Assembly (NCBI GenBank): GCA_033807775.1
Contig: CM066321.1
Location: 256,234,422-256,298,421 of the forward strand
DNA: 64,000 bases
DNA from: Saussurea involucrata
Lineage: Eukaryota; Streptophyta; Magnoliopsida; Asterales; Asteraceae
Direction of reading: 5' to 3'
The translations under genes were made by a program, and so were the position numbers. Positions 1-11,000 of the stretch are shown here, piece after piece (positions within the stretch are counted from its first letter, which is position 1; every line of letters starts with the position of its first letter). A model generated the notes under the pieces. It was not told where the DNA came from. It searched no databases and saw only the letters and a program-made list of their open reading frames with translations.

Positions 1-1268
1 AGAGGGATAAGTCACTGAAGCTTTAGAAGCGTTCAGCTTTGGTACAGAGGTACCCTTCTGAGGATTTTGGTTAAAAGCAATTCCTTTACCTTTGTTTTTA
101 AAGACTGAGGTAGGTTTTGGATAAATAACTTTTTCTTTACCTTTAGAAGTCAAGGTAGAGATTTCCTTAGGGATAGGCGGTTTAGAAGAGGAACACTGAG
201 AGGATGAAGTATCAGCGACTGAGGATACGAAAGTTCCAAATAAGAGCATGGAACGATCAGTGGTTGGTTCTAGAGTATCATCTTTGTAACCAATACCACG
301 TTTATCACTCAGGGGAATCTGAGACTTAATTATCTCAGTGATCTTTGTTGCGGAATTATACCATCCATCAACAGTAGCTTTTTCAGCTCTTAATGCAGCG
401 ATAACTTCTTCGCGCTCGATTTTGACTAGCTGATTTAGGTGAACTTGATCTTTAAAATCTTCTTCAATTTTAGAAAGATTTTCTATTTGAAGGTGACAGT
501 TTTTAAGCTGTTCAGTGAGATCAAGGTTTTGATTTTCAACTATAGTTTTGCCATTCATGGCTTCATATAAACTTCTAGTCAAAAGATCGATCTTTCGAAG
601 ACTATCATCTTCATCAATATTTGCAATATTGGTAAAGAAGGAAGGTGATACCTGAGTTGCAGAGGTTGAAGTAGAGGGAATGTCAAAGTTGTCTTCCTCA
701 TCTTCAAGTTTGGCCATGAGACATAGATTGGCTTCATCATCATCTTCAGAGTCAGATGATTCTTCTTCGTCAGAGGCAGCCCAATCATAGTCAGTCATAA
801 GACCTTTGCCTTTCTTCTTAAAGGTTTTCAGCTTTGCATACTTTTCTTTCAGCTTTTTATATTTTTCATCTCTATTCCTGGGAATAAAGTTTTTCTTGGA
901 AAAAGCTGAGGGTCTAGAGACTTTCTTTGACCTGCACTCGCTAGCAAAATGTCCTATCTTTTCACAGTTATAGCAAGTAGCAGTAGCCTTATCAACAGGG
1001 GTTGATGATCTTGGCTTGTCAGTAATGGAAAGAGGTTTATTCTTTCTGAACATTTTCTTTTTGGCGAATCTCTTGAATTTTTTAGTGAGGAGAGCCAAAG
1101 ATTCATCAAGATCTGAAGAGTCAAAATCTGATGACCTTTCAGAGTTACTCTCCAACTCAGTGATAGTGACCGTGGGTCGCTGAGTGGAAGGTTCCTCTGA
1201 GATTAAAGCAACAAGGGTGCTTTTGGAATCTTTTACAAGATTCTTCTTAAGATGACTCGATTGCTCAT
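1..1268 (-). pseudogene. Element E gag, central part (split by insertion)
   Basis: Copia gag segment whose frame appears open from the insertion point to the window edge. It holds a CCHC zinc knuckle (CYNCEKIGHFASEC, complement of about 930-980) followed by basic residues, then a Lys-rich and a Ser/Asp/Glu-rich stretch and a likely coiled-coil region, in the same order as in B gag. Gag is the structural protein that packages the element RNA. The N-terminal part of this gag is at 40426-41104 on the far side of F. The frame looks otherwise undamaged, so the insertion is the main defect visible here. Confidence 0.85.
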
Positions 1269-2167
1269 TGATAGGCGGGTGTCACCCCCCTAAATCTAAC
1301 CGCAAATGTACGGTGTCGAAATCAAGTAATACGTACGGAAGTACGAGTATCGAATCCACAGGAACTAGGAACTGAGTATCACAATTACTATAAAAACTAT
1401 TAACTGAACTATCGAATTTGGAGTGGTTGGTTTATAAACTACTTAATTGCAAACAAACCAAATCAAACACGAAAATAGTAAACAACTTAAGAAACTTTGA
1501 TAGAGAAAACAGTTGAGGGTTGGAAATCCTAAGACCTTCGTATACAAACACTTGACTAAAACAGTTACCAGTTATTCCGTATAATGAATTCCCAATCTTG
1601 TAAAAATCACCGTTGTTCTCTTTCGAGCAACTACGGTTTTTATCTTGAAAAGCACAAGTTAATCTCTCGATCTCACCTATGGAATTCAAAACACATTAAG
1701 CTCAAGATTTTAATGGGACTAAGGCTTACTCGGAATATCTCTATCTCCTTTCTCACCTTAGGCGTGCAATTTCTTAGTTCTAGATTAACAATTAATTCTC
1801 TCGAACTTAATTGTTCATAACAAATCAAATATAAATTGGCCAAATTCACAAAATCATTAAAACGAAATCACATGCTTCACTAAAATAGGAAAAACTGATA
1901 AAAGTCACTAATCACATGTTTGTACACTTAAATCGAATTCATTCCAACCCCCAACATCTAAAGATTAGTTCATGATGTTGGGGGACAAAAACGCAAGAAA
2001 AGGGGATGAAAAAATGTATGTAAACATGATAAACGTGAACGTGAAAGATGCAGTGATAAACTCCCTTCTCCCGGCTCTAATCCGCGTCGTGTCGTGAATT
2101 CCTCCTCGTTTGATCCTCTCTCGTGGCTCCAAAAGGTGTGAAAAGTCTCCAGAAATCGCCCCAAGTC

Positions 2168-5100
2168 TGTCACACCCCGCTAAAGTGGAAACACGAGGTA
2201 TAACAGCGTAGGGTTTCATTCAAAAGGTAACAGTCAACACCAACCACAACATTCAATATAGTAGTTCAAAATATTACATTACAACGTTTTAAGCAAATTG
2301 TTCCAAAAAGAAGACGTCGGATCCAAAAATTAACAGTAGAAGTTTTAATGTTCTTGATGCTGATGTCATCATGCAAAAATACACCCTACATGCCTTCACT
2401 TACTTATTAGCACCTGAAAAGCATGATGAAAAGAAAAGGGTCAACTACAAAGAGTTGGTGAGTTCACAGGTTTTCGTATGCACAAAAAAATTGAATTTGT
2501 ATGCAGAAGTTGTTATTGTGAAACGTTTGTTCACACGAAGTTTACGTAACCAGTTGTTCGGGTATTTGCACGAGGTATAAAGTATACAATGATGCCATCG
2601 CATTGAGCCACTACCAAACCTTCCGACAAACCAACGCCCCTTAAATTATTCACGTCCTACCTCAGCGGTGGATTAATTCCACATGGGTAAGACCATTGTT
2701 GTTACTGGCAAAGTGCACTTCTAGCTCGTCAGCTTAAAGTGGGGTTGTCAATCCAAATAGCGCTACCCACAAATACCATTGGCTCATAAGGAGTTAATAA
2801 GTAGTGTCTAACAAGTGGGGACTTTTTCATTTAAAACTCAAGCACATCAAAAAGTATACATACCTTAGTGCACAAACAATTTAAAGTTAAGGTTCAACAT
2901 TTCATAGCATAATTCAATCAATTTGAAATTCAATATCTTGCTTTTCACCCCAAATTGTAACAAAAGAGTAAAAAGGGGCTGTGAATACTCACAATGTTCA
3001 GCAAGAATTTCCAAGTGTTGCCGCACGGTTGCACAGTTTCTCGATTCTTGGTCCTTCCTAAGGAAGTGAAACACATTATCAGTTTCGGTCTAACTCTTAT
3101 GGCTAAAGCATTGCTTAGCCCATCATGTCTTATAAAATGCCTTAGTGTTAGTTATTAAGTTGAAGTATTATTTTTCGTCGACGCTTTCTAGTAATTTATT
3201 GGTTTTAAACGGTTTGTAGGATTTTGTTGTTACATAATAAAATTTATAGGTTATAAGTAGTATTTAATCCATTTTACCACGTTTTATATTTTCTTCATGA
3301 CGAACACTTTCATTAATTACATATGTAATTGTATTTCTCATTTACCTTGTGATTTAAAATGTTCGGTTTGTTATAAATCTATTATTTTTTAGTTTATTAT
3401 TTATACCTTCATATACATGTATATATAGTTTGTATTTATGGTTTTGACAATTTCTACAATTTATAAGCTTTTTATCTTTTAATAACTCTACAAATCCCTT
3501 TTTCTTTTGAATTAGAGTTTTACTTTTCTGGTGGCAGAATATTAAGTCCACTTATGGTCATTTTTAAATATCTTATGGAAATTTTATTAGTCCACCTTTT
3601 TATATGTATCCATTTAATGTCTTAGGGAACTTTTGACATAAATATCACTATTTTTAGAGTTGGCTAGCTATTTTAATCATTACACTTAAGTTTAAGTGTC
3701 ACAGTTACCAAAACAGTCTGCACCATCTTTTTGTCAAGTCCATTTGGAGGGTCAATTCTCAACATTTTCCAGTGATTCAAAATGGATTTTAATCCTAACT
3801 CATAAAAGTATCTTCCAGAAAAATGTCATCATTTTTGGTTACATATTGAGGGAGATATGACGATTTTAAGTTAGACCTTTCATTCTGCCAGATTCTGATT
3901 TCTTGCACACCAGTCTTGGTTTGAGTGTTTGAGACCTCAAATCTTAATATTTTTGAGTGAAACCAATTTTTTTCGAGTTATAACTCATTAGAATAATTTC
4001 CAGAAGGAAAATCAAGAATTTTAGTGGAATATTAAGAGACTTATAACTGGTTAAAGTAGAGATTTTTCTCTGTCAGATTGTCTTTGCACACTTAATTTGA
4101 TATGAGTAGATGAAGGGTCAAATCTTCGAGTTTTTACATGAAACCACTTGGGTTTGAATAATAACACAATAAACAAAGTTCCAAAAAACGATTCATATCA
4201 TTTGGTTAAGTATTTTTCAAGATATGGTCGGATGAAATGCATGCAAGTAATCTGCCAGAAACTAAAAATTGTTTATTCATGGAAAATGAGTGTTTTATCT
4301 CCATATTTTCACTCATATGGTTGGTTCTTTGATTGAACACTCATTTACCACTACTTTGACAATCTTCTTAGATAAGAAAATCTATTTTTGTCCTTTAAAA
4401 ACTCATGCATGAACTCACACATCTCAGATTGTAACAAAAACCCACATGCATGTAGTTATAACATCATCTTCTTTAGTTCTAGTTGTATGGCTTAAGGATT
4501 ACCACCAATTGTTTGACATAACATGTCTTTGGTGATTAGTCCACCATGAAAAGGGTACATTAAGGTCCCTTTATCCAGAAACTCAAGGATTTCAAAATAA
4601 AGTGAGGAAAGAAGGAGAAATTTTACAAGTAACAAGAAGAAAAGAAGTAGGATACAAGAGAGATGAGTTTACTCACACTAGGGAGGATTATTACCTTCAA
4701 GTCTTCAAGGATTTGATGATTTTCACCAAGGATTTGGGGCTGATTTCGGCTGGAGTTAGAGAGGGAAGAGAGAGTGGTGAGTTTGAATGTAGAGAGAGAG
4801 AGGTTGAGAGGAAAATGAAAGGGTTCTGGAAAATATGGAAGTTTTTTTTTTATTGAATGAGGGTTTTGGGTCATGTAAGGGCCGAATTTGGGGCCCTAAA
4901 TTCTGCTTTTATATTATTATTTTTTTGTTTTTTAATTAATATGGCTTAAGTATAAATATATTATGAAATTTTATAAAAAGATTGATTAAGGGTAGTTAAT
5001 TCCCATTTATCTACTTAGTTTTTGGTTTGGTTAAATAAAGTGTTAGGATTTAGAATTGGGTATATATATAAACTATATATTTACTCCTCTTATTATTAAT

Positions 5101-5316
5101 ATTGTTAAAATTAAATGTTACTGTTCCAATCGGCATTTTAAAGACAGCTTAAGCAGTTCCGTGCGGTAATAGGATTTTCTAAGTGTACTGTTGGAATTCT
5201 TAGGAAACTAACCCTTAGCCATCATAATTAAGTCATAATGAGTTATTCCTACTTGTTAAAACAAGTATTATACTATTCAGTTGCTAACCTGAGTGGCTTG
5301 GTTGACGGGTGTCACA
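2168..5316 (-). repeat. Element A 3' LTR (3149 bp)
   Basis: Starts TGTCACACCCC and ends GGGTGTCACA; pairs with the LTR at 36860-40007. By eye the two differ at about 48-50 positions plus a few small indels (about 1.5%). One change (GCTAAAGTGG against GCTAAAGCGG) destroys a small terminal hairpin kept in the other copy and in element C. No coding is seen; short open frames in it are not convincing because they lie in LTR DNA and carry no domain. Confidence 0.95.
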
Positions 5317-6922
5317 GTCTCCCCTTGTTAGAAGAATTTCGTCCCGAAATTCGTTGATTGCTATTCCCCGTCTGATCCTTTGCAAATAGGTGAGGGTACT
5401 TATGTTTCATGTAATCTTCTCGCTCCCATCTATACTCAGGTCCACGCCTCGAATTCCAACGAACTTTCAAAATTGGGATCTTACTACGCCTTGTTCGTTT
5501 GACTTCTTGATCAAGGATTTCTATCGGTTCTTCTATAAAGTGTAACCGATCGTTGATCTGAACGTCTTCTAGGGGTAGAACCAATGATTCATCCGTTAGG
5601 CATTTCTTAAAGTTTGACACATGGAACGTATTGTGGATGGCACTTAGCTCTTGCGGTAAATTGAGTTTATATGCTACTGGACCAATCCTTTCAATTATTT
5701 CAAATGGGCCAATATACCTCGGACTTAGCTTGCCTCTTTTTCCGAAGCGTACTAATCCTTTCCATGGCGATACTTTCAAAAGCACTTTGTCTCCCACTTG
5801 GAATTCTAATGGCTTCCTGCGGTTGTCTGCGTAACTCTTCTGACGATCTCTTGCGGCCTTGATTCTGTCCTTAATAATTGCGATCTTGTCAGTAGTCTCT
5901 TGAACGATTTCGGGCCTAGTCAATTGTATGTCGCCAATTTCTAACCAGCTAAGTGGGGATCTACACTTGTGTCCATATAAGGCTTCATACGGTGCACACT
6001 GAATGCTGGTATGATAGTTGTTGTTGTAGGAGAACTCAACTAATGGTAGGTGAGTATCCCAACTTCCACCAAAATCTATCACACATGCACGCAGCATATC
6101 CTCTAACATCTGTATAGTTCTTTCTGACTGGCCGTCCGTTTGAGGATGGTAGGAAGTGCTCAAATCCAAACGCGTACCTAACGCTTTCTGGAGTGATCGC
6201 CAAAATCGTGACGTAAAACAACTATCTCTGTCCGAGATGATGGAAATAGGCACTCCATGACGCATAACGATTTCATTGATGTAAATTTGTGCAAGCTTTT
6301 CCATCTTGTAGTCTTCCCGAATAGGAAGAAAATGCGCAGATTTCGTAAGTCGGTCCACTATAACACAGATTGCGTCGTGCCCCTTCCTGGTCCTGGGTAG
6401 CTTAGTTATGAAATCCATAGCTATTTGTTCCCATTTCCATTGGGGAATCTTGGGTTGTTGTAATAGTCCAGATGGTTTCTGATGTTCGGCCTTAACTTTT
6501 GCACAATTTGAGCACTGATTTACGTACAAAGCGATGTCTTTCTTCATTCCCGGCCACCAGTAGTATTCCTTTAGGTCTTTGTACATCTTGTCGGCTCCTG
6601 GGTGAATCGAATATCTTGATTTATGGGCTTCATCCAAAATTGTTGATCGTAGGTTATTAACCTTTGGTATCCAAACTCTGTCTTCAAAGTAACGTACCCC
6701 ATCTGACTTTGTTTCAAATCTAAGTTCCCAGTGATGTAGGGTCTCGTCCTTCAAATTCTCTGCTTTCAATGCTTCTTCTTGAGCTTCAAGAATTTGTGTC
6801 TTTAGACTCGTCTGAATGAACGCACCCATTGCTCGTACCCTTGACGGTTTCACCCTTTCCTTCCTACTTAGTGCGTCGGCTACCACATTAGCCTTGCTTG
6901 GATGGTACTTTATTTCACAATC
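5312..6922 (-). pseudogene. Element A pol, RNase H end and integrase
   Basis: The frame is open from the B insertion to the LTR, about 535 codons. It begins in the end of RNase H/linker (KYHPSKANVVADALSR), continues with the integrase zinc-binding domain (HPGADKMYKDL...CSNCAKVK), the catalytic core (MDFITKLP, IISDRDSCF, DGQSERT giving Asp, Asp, Glu) and a C-terminal chromo-like region (RRGPEYRWEREDYM). Integrase inserts the DNA copy into the host genome. It is very similar to the C polyprotein. The stop lies just inside the 3' LTR. The frame itself is good but is cut off from its protease/RT by element B. Confidence 0.92.
5318..5326 (-). other. Element A polypurine tract
   Basis: TCTCCCCTT on the plus strand reads AAGGGGAGA on the coding strand, directly before the 3' LTR; this is the usual primer site for plus-strand DNA synthesis. 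Confidence 0.8.
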
Positions 6923-7892
6923 TGTTGGTCCCGAAGGCCTATACAAGTTTGTAGAAGGGGGGGGGGGTTGAATACAAACACACAGATTTTACTTTTCTAA
7001 ATTGTTTATTGATAAATCATTAACAATTTACAGCTTGTTGCGGAAACAAGATTAAGGATAAACCTAAATCTAAACAAGTTGGAACACTAAGGTTTCTTGC
7101 ACTAAGAGAGATAAGAAAATTACTAATAATAACCTATCTTGAGATAAGAGATTGAACTTGTCCAGAGTTAGCAAGTTACTTCAAATGAAGTGGGTTCATC
7201 TCTTTATATATTGCATGCATTTAATGCAAGTCAGTATACACTTTACAGGTGTCATCAGCTGGTTGGTTGCATGTCATTGACCTTTGTTGACAACCTTAGT
7301 AGCCGCATGGATGAACAGTGTAGTATCAGAGTGGTTGTATGATTTCAGACAGTCGGAGGTTCTTTTCTGACATTTCGTACGGAGTCGTGAAAGGGGTGGT
7401 TAAGACAAAAGTACTTTGTACGGAGGACTTCATGATCAGCTTTCGTTGATTCAGAGCATTATCATTTTCTATTCAGCGAATGATAAAGTTCAGCGATAGC
7501 TGAAGTCTTGTACTTGATACTTCACGTTGAGTGGACAAATCTGAGTCTTCGCTGATCCGCATCAGTTCATTAGGAGACTTGACGCTGGTTCTTGAGCTTG
7601 ATCTTCGACTTCAGCGTAGAACCTTTGTTGACGTGAAACTTGTCTTCAGGGATCATAAGTAAACAACTAACTTATCAGCGATCATCATAATGACTAAACA
7701 GACTCAGAGCATTAATGATGAACAGTGTTCGCTGAATGTTTAATTTAAAGACCGAGAGTTCCTATCAGCGGTACTGTAAGATCTTAGTACTTATCAGCGA
7801 TAGTGAAACTCTGATACATATTGTTTACTTACAATTTTCACTAAGTATATAAGACAGGGTCATTATCAAATCACTGAGGGTTTGGATCAACA
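6923..7892 (-). repeat. Element B 3' LTR (970 bp)
   Basis: Starts TGTTGGTCCCGAAGG and ends GGATCAACA. It differs from the 5' LTR by about 18 substitutions and a G-run length change (G run at about 6957-6968). A TATATAAA box lies on the minus strand at 7203-7210. The hexamer TCAGCG/CGCTGA occurs eight times between about 7475 and 7800. Confidence 0.95.
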
Positions 7893-7893
7893 A

Positions 7894-7902
7894 TCTCCCC
7901 CT
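7894..7902 (-). other. Element B polypurine tract
   Basis: TCTCCCCCT on the plus strand, AGGGGGAGA on the coding strand, one base from the 3' LTR. About 255 bp of AT-rich sequence without a gene separates it from the stop of the accessory gene. Confidence 0.85.
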
Positions 7903-8158
7903 ATTTGATTATGACATAGCAACAAAGAAAATTGCTATTTAATGAAAACATAAGGATAAAAAGAACTCATAAAATATTTGTCCCTTTTACTGTTTTCTGG
8001 GATCTTTTCAGTACTAATGGAGTAAAGTACATTCGCTGAAATCTTTCTTTAAAACTTTGAATCAGGTTACAAAGAGAAATGGAAAGATTACAAGTACAAG
8101 CGAAATAAATTACAAGTACAAAAGAATAACTGATACAATAGAGAAATAGGCGATCATA

Positions 8159-8719
8159 TCAGTTTGTAAAGGGTTCTTCCTTAATAAGAAGTTCATCAAG
8201 GGTCATTGATGTGGTGGGAATCATCCAGTCAGGAACGGTTACACCTTGTTTTCTTTTGATCAGCGCTTCTTCAAAAATCAAGGGTTTCAGATGTCGTGCC
8301 TGAGGGTCATTCCTGAAGTCACACCAGTAGATGAGATCTCTCAGATGTTCGATGGGAGTGATGTGAAGTTCAGAGATGCGTTGAAAATGCTTTCCACCAT
8401 CGTAGTCATGGAAAAATATCCTGTAGGGTTCGCTTATGACTTTGCCAGGGATGAAAGTCTCACCAGGAGGAAGAGATGTGTCAAGCATGGAAAGATCAGG
8501 ATCAGGACCAAGGACTTCAGCACGTGAAAAACCAATACCTGTTTCATTTCGTATGACAGGGCCATCAATTGAAGATATAGATTTCTTCTTCGCTGAGGCC
8601 TTTCTTTTCTGACTTTCGAGAGGAGGAGGAGGAGGAGGAATATCCACACAGGAGTAGACTAAGTCGATTTGTTTGTTGATCAGCTTTTCAACATGTTCCT
8701 TGTACTTCGACTTGGACTT
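8159..8719 (-). pseudogene. Element B accessory gene, C-terminal segment
   Basis: Last open stretch of the accessory reading frame, same frame as the segment before it but cut from it by the TAG at 8720-8722. It starts with a Lys-rich stretch, then a run of six prolines (DIPPPPPPLES), a basic patch (KRKASAKKKS) that could be a nuclear signal, and a more globular part with aromatic residues (YRIFFHDYDGG, LRDLIYWCDF), ending EEPFTN before the stop. No known domain is recognised. It is probably the C-terminus of one long protein with the four upstream segments. The function is unknown. Confidence 0.6.
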
Positions 8720-9415
8720 CTAGATGGCTAACCTGATCTCCAACCATTCAGAGAGACCGTACTTCGTTATGGCTTCAGCATAGAATTTTTCGTACTTCTT
8801 ATCTTCTCTGAATATCTCGACTTCAGCGATTGAAACAAGGGTTGTTCTTCCAGAGATGAATACCTTGTTGATTTTGGCAGGAGAGAGTCTGTAGTTGACC
8901 TTTTCTTTGCACCAGGCTAAAGTTGACTGAGACACAGTTCTCTTTTCTTCAGTTATCTTCTTGGCGTTTTCCCAGAGCTGACGTTGAACATCAATGGGAA
9001 CTCTTTTCAGCTTGGGGTCTTTTATTGATCGTTTAGAAAGTTGGATGGCGTATTCTCTGTCCTTTTCTTCAGCTTCCTTTCTTTCAGCGATTAATCTTTC
9101 AGCTCTGAGGTGATCCTTGTATTCCTTTTTGGAAATTCTGAACTTTGGAGGAACTGAAGGAAGTTGATCACACCTCAGAATGATTCGATGATCCTCGAAT
9201 TGCTTTATTATCTCTTCTCTTCTTTTCTGATCCTCTTCACTTAGCTTTTGAGGAGCTAAGGAAGGTCTGTGTCTGTGCGAGAGTAGTTGTTCTTCTGGTT
9301 CATCAGTCTCAGAGTTCAAATCTAAGACTAGGATTATTTCTTCAGCAGCAGCTGGTATTATTGGTGAAGTCGCAGTTGTGGAACCTTCAGCGATATCCTC
9401 AAACAGGGGAGAGGA
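8720..9415 (-). pseudogene. Element B accessory gene, Glu/Lys-rich helical segment
   Basis: Open frame from a candidate splice acceptor (CTAG, then TCC) to a TAG. It starts with Ala/Thr-rich sequence, then a Glu/Lys/Arg-rich region expected to be strongly helical (EEDQKRREEIIKQFEDH, RAERLIAERKEAEEKDREYA), then a mixed part (FISGRTTLVSIAEVEIF). No catalytic motif is visible. The region between this segment and the acidic one upstream is non-coding in all three frames and has GT...AG borders (see the candidate intron). Confidence 0.6.
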
Positions 9416-9554
9416 CTAGCTGAAACACAACGATCTTACAAGTAAGAACTTGGGTAGAATCAGAAAGAGAAAATGTGTTCAAGTGTATAGGCTTGGGTAG
9501 TAGAACTGATAGTGTATGATAGAGGAGGGATGGAGTGAGAGATGTTTAGTGTAC
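9416..9554 (-). other. Candidate intron in element B accessory gene
   Basis: On the coding strand the upstream exon ends CAG before GTACAC, and the downstream exon begins after GCTAG; the 139-nt interval holds stops and is T/C-rich. Joining the borders keeps the reading frame (phase 0). A stronger acceptor (TTTCAG) 4 nt upstream would break the frame. The alternative is simply a degenerate spacer with a frameshift. Confidence 0.4.
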
Positions 9555-10052
9555 CTGACAAACCGGATTTTCAAGCAAGATCGTCAGATTGTCATCTTCA
9601 GCGACGCTTTTGCCTTTGCCTTTCTCAGCTCCAGAGGCTGAGGGCTTTGTCTTTGTCCGCTCCCCTGAAGGTTCATTTATCGAGATTCCCTTAAGAACTT
9701 TGATCTTTGGAGCAGGTTTGACGATAAAGAAGTCATCGTCATCTTCGTCATCATCATCATCATTCTTTAGAGAAGAGGATGGTTCATTATCAGGGATGTC
9801 GACGGCTTCATCATCTTCTGCTTCGGATTCGGTTTTATCAGCTTCTTCTTCGAGTTGCTCCCCCTCAGATACAGAGGCGAGCTTCTCAGTTTCCTCAGGG
9901 TTTTCATCTCCCTGAGGTCCAGCGGTGGTTTCTTCAGCATCTTTCTTCTCTCCCCTGATAGATTCATCGTGGGAAAGTTCTTCAGCGCTCTTGGAGAGAT
10001 CTTCAGCGCTCTTCTCCCCCTCTTTCTCATGATGAGTGGGGGAGGAATGGGA
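9555..10052 (-). pseudogene. Element B accessory gene, acidic segment
   Basis: Continues in the same frame after the TAA at 10053-10055. It is highly acidic: repeated Ser-Ala-Glu-(Asp/Glu)-Leu units (KSAEDLSKSAEELS), many Glu residues, then a run of Asp (KNDDDDDEDDDDFF), ending with Lys/Gly-rich sequence (GAEKGKGKSVAED). It is likely disordered. Two PPT-like CTCCCCCT stretches (about 9860 and 10015) fall inside it. The opposite strand has long open frames here only because the GAT/GAA-rich code reads as Ser/Leu-rich nonsense. Confidence 0.6.
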
Positions 10053-11000
10053 TTACTCAGCAGCGTTGGTAGGTTCTCTGTCTTCTTGGCCAGAGATACC
10101 TATACAAACTTCAATCTTTGCTATTCTGTCTTGAAGGCCAGAAATAGCAGGATTGATCTTCTCCAGCTCAGTGCGATCCGCCGCTGTGAAATTGTCAGAT
10201 GCAGGGACAGGGGCAGGGGCAGGACCAGGAGTATTCGCTTTGTGTAGTAGCTGCTCGATCATCGATTTCATCGAACTAACATCGGTCTTTACAGAGCCTA
10301 AGTCAGTCTTTACCGTAGACATATCTCCCTCTAGTTGTCCAACCGATGTCTTCAGCGTTGTGACCTCGCTGGACATGGATGAAACTGAATTTTTGAGAGA
10401 GGTGTAGTCTGTGTAGATGTCAGCGAGCACCTTGGCGAAGTCGCTGAGAGTTTTATCAACCTGCTTCATGTCATCTGTGGAAGCCTTCTTCTCCACCACC
10501 GTTATCAGCTTTGTAAGATTCTCTCCAGCGTTTGTTACAGCTGTAGAGTTATTTGAAAGAGTGGTGGTGAGACCTGTCAGCTTTGTCTCCACGGACTTCA
10601 GAGAGGCGTTGATGTCTCCCAAATTAGGACCTGTAACATATAAGAACTTGTGAACATAGGAAAGCTCAGAAGTTTGGGGTTTAGTGACAGTGTTTATGGG
10701 TTGGTGTGTACCTGCAGGAGGATTGATGAACTCGTCAAAATTACGGGTTCCTGAAAAATGTTCCATGTCATCTTCAAAAGTGCCCATGGATTGTCCTGCA
10801 GGTCCTGTCTTCATCATTCCTGGAGAATCAGCTTTAGTTTCCGTAGAAATGATGGCAGCTCCAGCGAGATCTGGAGGAGAGACCAAACGAATAGAGGGAG
10901 GAGCGAAGGATGAGAATGGAGGTTGGGTTCTGAGTTCAGCGTTGGATTCGCTGATAAACACTTCATCAGTCTTTTGAGAGACTGAAGGAGGTTGGGTAGG
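10053..11000 (-). pseudogene. Element B accessory gene, coiled-coil segment
   Basis: Same frame as the 400-codon segment, separated from it by one TAA. After a Pro/Ser-rich stretch comes a region with regular hydrophobic spacing (LKNSVSSMSSEVTTLKTSVGQ and VKTDLGSVKTDVSSMKSM) typical of a coiled coil, then a Pro/Ala linker (PGPAPAPVPA) and a second short helix. An 81-nt stretch (10631-10711) has GT...AG borders (CTGCAG before GTACAC, TTACAG at the end) but is a multiple of three and open, so it can be read through. It is ended by TAA at 10053-10055. Confidence 0.65.

Noticed and set aside
2371..4856. Small frames in the A LTR, repeated at 37063-39626
   Set aside because: LTR DNA duplicated by the element; differences between copies include shifts near one of them, and no domain is seen.
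9589..10247. Plus-strand Ser-rich frames opposite the accessory gene
   Set aside because: Mirror images of a GAT/GAA-rich coding strand, with no domain.
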